Shown here piece after piece: positions 1 through 6,328 of a stretch of DNA of 6,464 bases. Within the stretch, counting starts at the first letter, position 1. Each line of letters begins with the position of its first letter. The stretch spans positions 1 through 6,464 of the forward strand of contig JAGOBP010000246.1 in NCBI GenBank assembly GCA_017999195.1, written 5' to 3'. The notes beneath the pieces were generated by a model, which saw only the letters and a program-made list of their open reading frames with translations, made no database searches and was not told where the DNA came from. Origin of the DNA: Thermoflexales bacterium (GTDB lineage Bacteria; Chloroflexota; Anaerolineae; Fen-1058). The position numbers were made by a program, and so were the translations under genes.

Positions 1-1
1 G

Positions 2-133
2 GCCGGTGGTTACAACAGTTGGGCTGGTGGCGTTGGGGATCCTGACTGGGCAGATGCTTTCTTCAACCTGGCGAGCGTCCCTTCAGCAACAGCCAGTGTC
101 GGCATCAACTTCTGGGTTGATGATGGCCAATAG
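2..133 (+). CDS. C-terminal end of a probable secreted protein (5' end outside window)
   Basis: An open frame enters at the left edge and ends at TAG (131-133), leaving 43 residues. The tail is rich in Gly, Ala, Ser and aromatic residues, has five Asp, and contains no Lys, Arg or Glu. It ends in an alternating, beta-strand-like stretch, SVGINFWVDDGQ. That composition is common at the ends of exported, beta-rich bacterial proteins, but this is inference and I recognise no family. The reading is supported by the terminator-like stem-loop that begins 42 bases after the stop and by the lack of any competing frame. No domain, catalytic residue or anchor motif can be named from so short a fragment. 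Confidence 0.6.
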   Translation, partial: AGGYNSWAGGVGDPDWADAFFNLASVPSATASVGINFWVDDGQ

Positions 134-170
134 CCACTAGCAATCAGCGCAGAATACCAATCGATTTACC

Positions 171-216
171 AAAAGCACCCGCCCTCCAGAATCAAATTGG
201 AGGGCGGGTGTTTGTT
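171..216. terminator. Bidirectional Rho-independent terminator between convergent genes
   Basis: The arms 176-188 (CACCCGCCCTCCA) and 198-210 (TGGAGGGCGGGTG) are perfect 13-bp reverse complements around a 9-base loop. The stem can be extended outward by a G-T pair and two A-T pairs. On the + strand it is followed by TTTGTT. On the - strand it is followed by TTTT, the complement of AAAA at 171-174. It therefore looks able to stop transcription of the + gene ending at 133 and of the - gene ending at 266. Confidence 0.85.
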
Positions 217-265
217 CGTGAGTGATCCGGCTTGGCCCGAGCGAGCCAGCACTCTCAGAGCAACA

Positions 266-3200
266 CTATGGGGTCGGACCAAGCGGCAACGCGTTGACGC
301 GCTCCAAATCTGCCCGCGCGCCCAGCGTCTGAAAGATTTGGCGGGCCAAATCGACTTCGTCTTTCGCGCGAGCCACTTGATTCAGCTGAACCGACAATAA
401 TGCACTCCAATAGTGGACCCGCCCCAGTTCCAGTTGCGCGCCGTTGGAACGAAAGATAGCGCTACTGCGATCGAAGTGTTCGCGCGCGCTCGCCAGATTC
501 GTCTCAGCCAGATCAATCCGCCCCATAATCTGCTGATAGCGGCCCCATTCCACCGACTCCTCTTGATTGGTTGAGGTGGCCGCTCGCAACAATTCATGGC
601 TGCGCGTCGCCCACTGGCGTGCCGCTTTGATCTGGCCCTGTTCCAGATTGAGCGTGCTTTGAAGATAGAAAGCGTCATTCAGATTGAGGTTAGCGTGGGC
701 GCCGACTTCTTCGTACAATGGAATCGCCGCGTTGAGGTGTTTCGAGCAATCCGACCAGCGCGCTTGCAACAGGTAAAGCCGCCCCAGATTCATGTGCGCT
801 TGCGCCAGTTCATAGGCATGAGCCACTCGTTGCGCAATGGCAAAACTGCGCTGAAGATTCTCTTCGGCTTTGGCCCATTCGCCGCGATCGGTATAGACCA
901 CGCCCAGATTGGTGCATGCCAAAGCCAGCCCTTCCACCTCTCCAATCCGTTCGTGCATCTCAACCGCGCGTTGATAGTCGGCTAATGCGCCGTCCCAATC
1001 ACCGCTGGCCTGCTTGAGAATGCCCAAATTATTGATCGACCGCGCATACCCCACCACGTCGCCCAGTTTCTCGCGCAGTTCCAGCGCCCGCTCCACGTAA
1101 CCGGCGGCCTGTTTCCACTCACTGCGATTGTAGTACACCGCGCCCAGCCGATTCAACACCGACGACAAAACGCCGAAGTGCTCCGTATCGACTACCAGCG
1201 CCAGCCCCTGCTCCAGCCAGTCTTTAGCCGCCGTTAAATCTCCCCGGCGCAGACTCAGCCAGCCCAGGTCGGAATAGACTTGCGCCCGCAGTTCCGGCAT
1301 CGAGCCGCGCGCCCGATCGAGTTGCGACAAGGCCTGCCGCAGCCAATTTTGCGCTTCCTGCAAATTGCCGCGTTTGTCCCAGACCTGCGCCAGTTTCAGC
1401 ATCGCCCAGGCGCGATCTTCAGGGTTGGCTTCGCTCCACTCTTCCAGCGTCGCCTGATAAAACGCGATGGCCTCTTCGTACTCGCCGATGAGCTGTTCAA
1501 CTTCACCCAGGCCGATGGCCGCTTTCCAGCGAGTGGCCTCGTAGCCGCTAAGATGCTGCGACAGTTGCAGCGCGCGGCTGAAATACTCGATTGCTTCGTG
1601 ATTGGCAAAGCGGGCGCGCGCCCGTTCACCGGCCTGCACCGAGTAGCGCATCGCCTTCTCGCGCACGCGCGCCCGATCGTAGTGCAGCGCCAACGCTTCG
1701 ACCTGACTGCTCAGATCATCGGCGTACAACGCCTCGATGCTTTCGGCCGCCGTACGATGCAGTCCCGGCCGCTGGCTGTGCAGGATGCTGTTATAGATAG
1801 TTTCCTGTGACAGGATGTGGCTAAACGCATAGGCCAGTTCACCGGAGCCGCGCCGCTCTTCCAGCATGCCCATGTCGATCAAGCGCTCGACGACCGGCTG
1901 AACGCTGGTCGAGCCGCGCAGCCGCCGCTCAACCTCTTCCAACAACCGCGCGGCAAATTGCAGGCCCAGCACAGCCGCGCTGCGCAATACTTGCTGCAAA
2001 TCCTTGGGCAGACGATCGAAGCGCGTCATCATCAGGCCACCCAGACTGGTGGGAATATCGATCGTTTGCAGTTCCACTGCCGAGGCGACTCGCCATTGAC
2101 CGTCACCCGGCTTCAGGGCCTCTTTCTCAATCAGCACCCGCACGAACTCTTCAATATAAAACGGATTGCCCTCGGAACGCGCCAGGATCGTGTTGATAAT
2201 CGCTTCCGGGAGATCGCCCAGGTTGACCAGATGGCCCAGAAGTGCGCGGCTATGCTCGGCGGACAGCGGCTTCAATTCGACCTTCACGCTGGGAGCCGTA
2301 ATCGCGAGTTGCAGCGGCTTCTCGGGCTGCGGGCGCGTCATTACACACAACAGCACCGGCACCTCGCGCACCAGATTAACCACCGCTTGCAGCATGTCGC
2401 GCGAAAGATCATCGGCCCAGTGGAAGTCGTCGATGATCAAGATTACCGGCCGCGTGCGGGCTTCTGTCATCAGCCACTCACGGAAGGCCAAGGCCGTCAA
2501 CTGCTTCACGCGTTCCGGCTCAAGGTTGCGAAAGGCAAACTGTTCGTCCGCACTAAGCGGCTGTCCCAGCAGCTGCCGCAAAAACGGCCGCAGCGCGGGC
2601 GTGATATATTTTTCCCAGGCCGTAGGCGATTCATATGTGCGCAGCGCATCCTGCAATAGCGAACGGAAAGCGGCATAGCCCACGCCTTCGGTGTACGGCA
2701 GGCCCTGCCCGCGCCAGATCGCGGCCTCGCCATTGGGCGCTCCCAGCCACTCGCGCACCAGGCGCGATTTGCCCATGCCTGCCTCGCCCTGCACCACAAC
2801 CACGTGACCGCGCCGCTCGTGCAAAAAGGCCTTCGACACATCTCGCAGTTGATTCAGTTCCGCGTCGTGCCCCAGGAAAATACTGGACACCCCGGCAATG
2901 CCGCGCGTCGGCAACGGCTCCGAGCGATCATTGATGGCTTCATACACGACAATGGGTTGATCAAAGCCTTTGACCTGAACGGAACCCGCTGTCTGGAAAT
3001 TAAAGAAGGCGCGCGTCTGCTGGTACACGCGCGCGCTGACCAAAATGCCGCCCGGCCGCGCGGCCGACTGCAAACGCGCCGCTAAATTGACCGTCTCGCC
3101 TATGACCGTATAAGCCGTTTGCTGCGCCGTGCCCAGAATTCCCGCCACGGCCGGCCCGCTGTGAATGCCCGTGCGAATTTGCAACGGCGCGCCCAGCTGC

Positions 3201-3673
3201 GCCCGCGCCATCGGTTCAAACTCCATCGCCGCCTTCTGCATATCCAGCGCAGCGCGAACGGCCAGCTCGGCGTCGTCCTCATGCGCGATCGGTGCACCGA
3301 AGACCGCCATCAGTCCGTCACCGGTAAATTTATCGACCATCCCGCCATACCGGTGGATGCATTCCACGAGCCGGCTGAGCAGCGTATTGATTAAATTGAA
3401 GATTGATTCAGCATCGAGGGAAACCGAGAGGTGCGTAAAGTTGACGGCGTCGGCAAACAGCACGGTAATTTCACGGCGCTCTCCGCGCAACCGATCAGGA
3501 TCGTGCAACACGCCATCGGCGACCACTTCCGGCAAATACCGCCGCAACCGATCGACCGCATGGCGCGTTTCGGCTAATTCCTGCTGCAACGTGGCGACAT
3601 CCAACCCCGAGCCACACTGCACGCAGTGCGTAGCCGCAACCTCGTTTAGTGTTCCACAACGGGGACAGTGCAT
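266..3673 (-). CDS. Class III adenylate/guanylate cyclase with zinc ribbon, NTPase and TPR domains (soluble adenylyl cyclase-like)
   Basis: Probable cytoplasmic signalling enzyme of 1135 residues that makes cyclic nucleotide, most likely cAMP from ATP. Residues 1-24 form a zinc ribbon (Cys3, 6, 17, 20). Residues about 64-248 are the cyclase domain: metal-binding Asp75 (VLFAD) and Asp119 (KFTGDG), base-reading Lys115 and Thr189, transition-state Asn196 and Arg200 (VNLAAR). The Lys/Thr pair and its spacing match the class IIIb pattern of soluble adenylyl cyclase. Residues about 262-560 are a STAND/AAA-like NTPase: Walker A GEAGMGKS (296-303), Walker B ending IIDDFHWAD (413-421) and a GNPFY motif (502-506). 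From about 675 to 1120 the protein is a run of some ten TPR-like helix pairs, probably a ligand or partner surface. ATG at 3673 is preferred because it starts directly at the zinc ribbon and lies 30 bases after a predicted transcription start. An in-frame GTG at 3730 would add 19 residues, but it lies inside that promoter. The Shine-Dalgarno sequence is weak. No truncation or frameshift is seen. The activating signal is unknown. Confidence 0.93.
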   Translation of the reverse strand: MHCPRCGTLNEVAATHCVQCGSGLDVATLQQELAETRHAVDRLRRYLPEVVADGVLHDPDRLRGERREITVLFADAVNFTHLSVSLDAESIFNLINTLLSRLVECIHRYGGMVDKFTGDGLMAVFGAPIAHEDDAELAVRAALDMQKAAMEFEPMARAQLGAPLQIRTGIHSGPAVAGILGTAQQTAYTVIGETVNLAARLQSAARPGGILVSARVYQQTRAFFNFQTAGSVQVKGFDQPIVVYEAINDRSEPLPTRGIAGVSSIFLGHDAELNQLRDVSKAFLHERRGHVVVVQGEAGMGKSRLVREWLGAPNGEAAIWRGQGLPYTEGVGYAAFRSLLQDALRTYESPTAWEKYITPALRPFLRQLLGQPLSADEQFAFRNLEPERVKQLTALAFREWLMTEARTRPVILIIDDFHWADDLSRDMLQAVVNLVREVPVLLCVMTRPQPEKPLQLAITAPSVKVELKPLSAEHSRALLGHLVNLGDLPEAIINTILARSEGNPFYIEEFVRVLIEKEALKPGDGQWRVASAVELQTIDIPTSLGGLMMTRFDRLPKDLQQVLRSAAVLGLQFAARLLEEVERRLRGSTSVQPVVERLIDMGMLEERRGSGELAYAFSHILSQETIYNSILHSQRPGLHRTAAESIEALYADDLSSQVEALALHYDRARVREKAMRYSVQAGERARARFANHEAIEYFSRALQLSQHLSGYEATRWKAAIGLGEVEQLIGEYEEAIAFYQATLEEWSEANPEDRAWAMLKLAQVWDKRGNLQEAQNWLRQALSQLDRARGSMPELRAQVYSDLGWLSLRRGDLTAAKDWLEQGLALVVDTEHFGVLSSVLNRLGAVYYNRSEWKQAAGYVERALELREKLGDVVGYARSINNLGILKQASGDWDGALADYQRAVEMHERIGEVEGLALACTNLGVVYTDRGEWAKAEENLQRSFAIAQRVAHAYELAQAHMNLGRLYLLQARWSDCSKHLNAAIPLYEEVGAHANLNLNDAFYLQSTLNLEQGQIKAARQWATRSHELLRAATSTNQEESVEWGRYQQIMGRIDLAETNLASAREHFDRSSAIFRSNGAQLELGRVHYWSALLSVQLNQVARAKDEVDLARQIFQTLGARADLERVNALPLGPTP

Positions 3674-3709
3674 GGTTAATTCATCGTCCAATCGGGTGTC
3701 AACCGGCCA

Positions 3710-3737
3710 ATCATATTTGGAGTTTACCACTTTTCAA
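3710..3737 (-). promoter_or_regulatory. Predicted sigma70-type promoter of the cyclase gene
   Basis: Read on the - strand, TTGAAA (3737-3732) is separated by 16 bases from TATGAT (3715-3710). Each hexamer matches the housekeeping consensus at five of six positions. Transcription would start near 3703, giving a leader of about 30 bases before the ATG at 3673. This placement argues against the upstream GTG start at 3730. It is a prediction from sequence only. Confidence 0.5.
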
Positions 3738-3769
3738 GCCAGCGGCACAGTAGCGCAATTCATGGATCA

Positions 3770-3802
3770 GGAGTATAACGAACCTGCTACTCATTATACT
3801 CC
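3770..3802. promoter_or_regulatory. 9-bp inverted repeat between divergent genes, possible operator
   Basis: GGAGTATAA (3770-3778) is repeated as its exact reverse complement TTATACTCC (3794-3802), with 15 bases between the arms. The half-site centres are 24 bases apart, a little over two helical turns, which suits a dimeric regulator binding one face of DNA. The arms contain -10-like hexamers: TATAAC (3774-3779) and TATACT (3795-3800) on +, and a perfect TATAAT (3798-3793) on -. I find no good -35 partner at normal spacing for any of them. The element ends 15 bases before the start of the acyltransferase gene, so it most likely controls that gene. Its role is inferred. Confidence 0.45.
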
Positions 3803-3805
3803 AAC

Positions 3806-3809
3806 AGGA
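3806..3809 (+). promoter_or_regulatory. Ribosome binding site of the YghO-like gene
   Basis: AGGA lies 8 bases before the ATG at 3818, a normal Shine-Dalgarno spacing. It fixes this ATG as the start, and no other suitable start in the same frame lies close by. Confidence 0.6.
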
Positions 3810-3817
3810 CCGCCGCC

Positions 3818-4945
3818 ATGTTGATTATCGAACCCGTTGATCTCGGCCACCGAGCGCACATTCGCCGCTTCATCGATCTGCCCTACCGGCTGTATCGCAA
3901 CCACCCGCAGTGGGTGCCGCCGCTGCGCATGGACATGGAGCTGATGCTCAACAAGACCAAGCATCCGTTTTACGATCATTCAGACGCCGCTTTCTTCATC
4001 GCCGTGCGTGACGGCCGCGACGTGGGCCGCATCGCCGCGCTGGAAAACAAGCCCTTTAATGCTTATCACCACACCCGGCAAGCGCAGTTCTATTTATTTG
4101 AATGCGAAGACCAGCTCGACACCGCCACCGCGTTATTCGAAGCGGCCTTCAATTGGGCCAGGGCGCGCGGCCTCGATAAAATCGTCGGTCCCAAAGGCTT
4201 CGGCGCGCTCGACGGCTACGGGCTGCTCGTCGAAGGCTTTGAGCATCGCCAGATGATGACGATGATGAATTACAATTTTGCGTATTATCCGCGCCTGGTT
4301 GAAGCGCTGGGTTTTCACAAAGACGTCGACTTCATCTCGTGCTATCTCGACTCCTCAACCTACCATCTGCCCGATCGCATCCGCAGCATCGCCGAGCGGG
4401 TTGAGCGACGCGGCCTCCTCAGCGTCAAGCGCTTCAAGAGCAAAGCCGAGTTGAAAGAGTGGGCGCCGCGCATCGGTGAGGCGTACAACAACGCCTTCGT
4501 CAACAACTGGGAATACTATCCGCTGACGCAGCGCGAGATCAAGTTCATCCTCGACAATATTCTCGTCATCGCTGATCCGCGTTTGATCAAGATCATCACC
4601 AGCGGCGATCAAGTCGTGGGCTTCCTCTTTGGCTTCCACGACGTATCCGCCGCTTTACAGCGCGCCAAAGGCCGATTGTTTCCGTTTGGCCTCATCGGCC
4701 TGCTTTTGGAACTGCGCCGCACCAAATGGGTGGCGCTGAATGGGGCTGGCATCCTGCCCGAATTTCAGGGACGCGGCGGCAACGCCCTGCTCTACAACGA
4801 GATGGACAAAACCATTCGCGAGTTTGGCTTTCATCACGCCGATCTGACGCAAGTGGCCAACACCGCCGTGCAAATGCGCAACGACCTCGTCAACATCGGC
4901 GGCGAACTCTACAAGACCCATCGCGTCTACGAGCGCGCGTTGTAA
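3818..4945 (+). CDS. YghO-like GNAT-fold acyltransferase family protein
   Basis: A 375-residue soluble protein that resembles the YghO family, predicted acyl-CoA N-acyltransferases (GNAT fold) whose substrate I do not know to be established. The N-terminal half opens with a short strand (LIIEPVD), then LPYRLYRNHPQWVPPLRMD (21-39), a stretch I associate with this family. It continues with GPKGFGALDGYGLLVEGF (124-141) and a Tyr-rich NYNFAYYPRLVEALGF (151-166). The C-terminal half (about 200-375) carries the likely acyl-CoA-binding turn GILPEFQGRGGNALLY (311-326) after a beta strand, then a final helix region. The QGRGGNA turn departs from the usual Q/R-x-x-G-x-G/A pattern at its last position, which I recall as normal for YghO relatives. 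The layout suggests two tandem GNAT-like lobes. No membrane segment or signal peptide is present. The gene is divergent from the cyclase and converges on the permease operon with 29 bases between them. Family assignment is from remembered motifs. Biological role is unknown. Confidence 0.82.
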   Translation: MLIIEPVDLGHRAHIRRFIDLPYRLYRNHPQWVPPLRMDMELMLNKTKHPFYDHSDAAFFIAVRDGRDVGRIAALENKPFNAYHHTRQAQFYLFECEDQLDTATALFEAAFNWARARGLDKIVGPKGFGALDGYGLLVEGFEHRQMMTMMNYNFAYYPRLVEALGFHKDVDFISCYLDSSTYHLPDRIRSIAERVERRGLLSVKRFKSKAELKEWAPRIGEAYNNAFVNNWEYYPLTQREIKFILDNILVIADPRLIKIITSGDQVVGFLFGFHDVSAALQRAKGRLFPFGLIGLLLELRRTKWVALNGAGILPEFQGRGGNALLYNEMDKTIREFGFHHADLTQVANTAVQMRNDLVNIGGELYKTHRVYERAL

Positions 4946-4974
4946 GAGAAAACCGGCTTGCAGCGTCGCATCGA

Positions 4975-6006
4975 TCACACCGTCACCAGTCGCCGCGAAG
5001 TGCGTCCAAACACAATTGCGATCACTGCCACGCCCAGTGTGTACCCGGCGATCTCCAGCCAGCCGTTGCCCGCGCCCGTTGCCAGTCGCATCAGCAAATT
5101 GACAGGCGACACGCCCAGCAGCGACGTCGCGCCGACAAAGCCCACAATCGCGATCGAGTACACAAACTGCGATCGTTCGCGATCGTGCATCGCCGTGGCA
5201 ATCAACGCTGAACCGATCGAATTCAGTGCCGCGACCAGCAGCGCCAGCGCCAGCACCGCCAGCACATTCTGCACCGCAATCTGATTGAAACGCAGCAGCA
5301 CCAGCCACGCGCAACATTGAATCACCGCCAGGATCAACGCCGCCGTGATCTTCGCGCTGAAAATCGCACTCACCGACACCGGCGCCGAGCGCAGCGTGTC
5401 CAGCGTATTATTCTCCAACTCTTCCGAAATCGAATCCACCGTCATGCTGCCCGCCACAAACGCGGGAAAAAACATCAACACAGGCACAATCACCGTATAC
5501 AAAAACTCATACGTCGTCGATGGCGAACCGGTCACATCCGTATAGCGCAATTCCAAGCCGCGCTCGGCGCGCAGCACATTTTCATAGCGTTTCAACGACT
5601 CTTGCAGCATGATCAAAATCACCGAGGCCCGCGTCTCGGCGCGCGGCAGAACCAGTTTCATATCGCTCACGCCGCCGGTGTCGACGGGCACGTACAGCAA
5701 CGCATCCAGGTTGCCCGCCTGAAACGTGCGCTCGGCGGCCGCGGTATCTTGAAAAAACGTCGTACGGATGCGGCGCTCGCGCAAGATATTCAACAGCCGA
5801 TTGTCCACCTCGCCCAGCACGCCCACGCGCACCGACCCGCGGATGTTCGCGCTGATCGCCTCGGGGTCATAAAACGACAACAGCCCAATCAACACCACCG
5901 ACGACAACGACGCGATCACCAGTTGGATACTGATCGCGATGATGATCGTCTTCTCGCGCGACACCGAGCGCAGTTCTTTTCTCACGATCGCCCAGAATGC
6001 TTTCAC
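4975..6006 (-). CDS. ABC-2 type transporter permease subunit (NatB-like)
   Basis: An integral membrane subunit of 343 residues, expected to pair with a separate ATP-binding protein to move an unidentified substrate across the cytoplasmic membrane, probably outward. It begins with a basic amphipathic stretch, KAFWAIVRKELRSVSREKT (2-20). One membrane helix follows (about 20-45), then an extracytoplasmic domain of about 120 residues, then roughly five more helices between 168 and 335, and a basic tail (GRTSRRL). SEELENNTLDTLRSAPVS (194-211) after the second helix is the coupling segment characteristic of ABC-2 permeases. This arrangement is that of the NatB-type group. The start is GTG (6006-6004), overlapping the TGA of the upstream gene as GTGA, with a strong GGAGG site 6 bases upstream (6017-6013). 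It is therefore translationally coupled to the PrsW-like gene. No ATPase is encoded in the window. Substrate cannot be inferred. Confidence 0.9.
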   Translation of the reverse strand: MKAFWAIVRKELRSVSREKTIIIAISIQLVIASLSSVVLIGLLSFYDPEAISANIRGSVRVGVLGEVDNRLLNILRERRIRTTFFQDTAAAERTFQAGNLDALLYVPVDTGGVSDMKLVLPRAETRASVILIMLQESLKRYENVLRAERGLELRYTDVTGSPSTTYEFLYTVIVPVLMFFPAFVAGSMTVDSISEELENNTLDTLRSAPVSVSAIFSAKITAALILAVIQCCAWLVLLRFNQIAVQNVLAVLALALLVAALNSIGSALIATAMHDRERSQFVYSIAIVGFVGATSLLGVSPVNLLMRLATGAGNGWLEIAGYTLGVAVIAIVFGRTSRRLVTV

Positions 6007-6328
6007 GACAGCCCTCCCGCGACGATCCAGTTATACGCCACATGCACCGCCGCGCCGATCAGCACCGTGACGGCATACCGCCAGTGAAAGCGCGCGCGCA
6101 AGCCGCACACGATGACCGTAAACACAAAGTGCGCCAGCAACGGCAAAATCAGCGCGCCCGTGTTAAACAGCGTCTGCGCCGCCAACGATTCCGACACCAC
6201 ACTCAGCGAGATCAACAACAATAATTTTTCGCCGATGAGAAAACCCAGCGCCGATAGAAACGCCAGCGCGATCACTCCGCGTCCCGATCGGACCAGCTGC
6301 CGATCGAGCAGCGTGACAATCCCGATCG
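5151..6328. repeat. Dense part of a window-wide excess of the palindrome CGATCG
   Basis: CGATCG occurs at 5151, 5170, 5180, 5214, 5985, 6285, 6301 and 6323 in this stretch, and at 468, 885, 1314, 1674, 2013, 2059, 3286, 3549 and 4372 elsewhere. Copies at 5170 and 5180 sit in a repeated GCGATCGT with a 10-base period. All lie inside coding sequence and in several reading frames. The copies resemble the way cyanobacterial HIP1 (GCGATCGC) is scattered, although the flanking bases here vary. Confidence 0.6.

Noticed and set aside
694..1650. Possible DNA-level tandem repeat in the TPR-coding region
   Set aside because: The TPR units are similar as protein patterns only. The DNA of successive units differs too much to be a recent tandem array.
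1280..1810. 176-codon open frame on the + strand opposite the TPR region
   Set aside because: It is antisense to clear TPR repeats and shows no plausible ribosome site or family motif.
1817..2659. 280-codon open frame on the + strand opposite the NTPase part of the cyclase gene
   Set aside because: It is rich in His, Gln and Arg with no recognisable motif, and lies wholly opposite a frame with clear Walker motifs. It is a codon-bias shadow.
3674..3730. 19-residue N-terminal extension of the cyclase from GTG 3730
   Set aside because: It lies over the predicted promoter, has no Shine-Dalgarno sequence, and precedes the zinc ribbon at which such proteins normally start.
4250..4269. GATGATGACGATGATGA, a microsatellite-like stretch
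   Set aside because: It is short and imperfect and encodes MMTMM inside a conserved-looking part of the acyltransferase. There is no sign of phase variation.
4655..5317. 220-codon open frame on the - strand spanning the convergent junction
   Set aside because: It overlaps the ends of two well-supported genes in other frames and has low-complexity Ala/Gly/Asp-rich content with no domain.
5317..6087. 256-codon open frame on the + strand opposite the permease gene
   Set aside because: The product would be almost a string of Arg, His and Gln, as expected for the antisense of a hydrophobic membrane protein.
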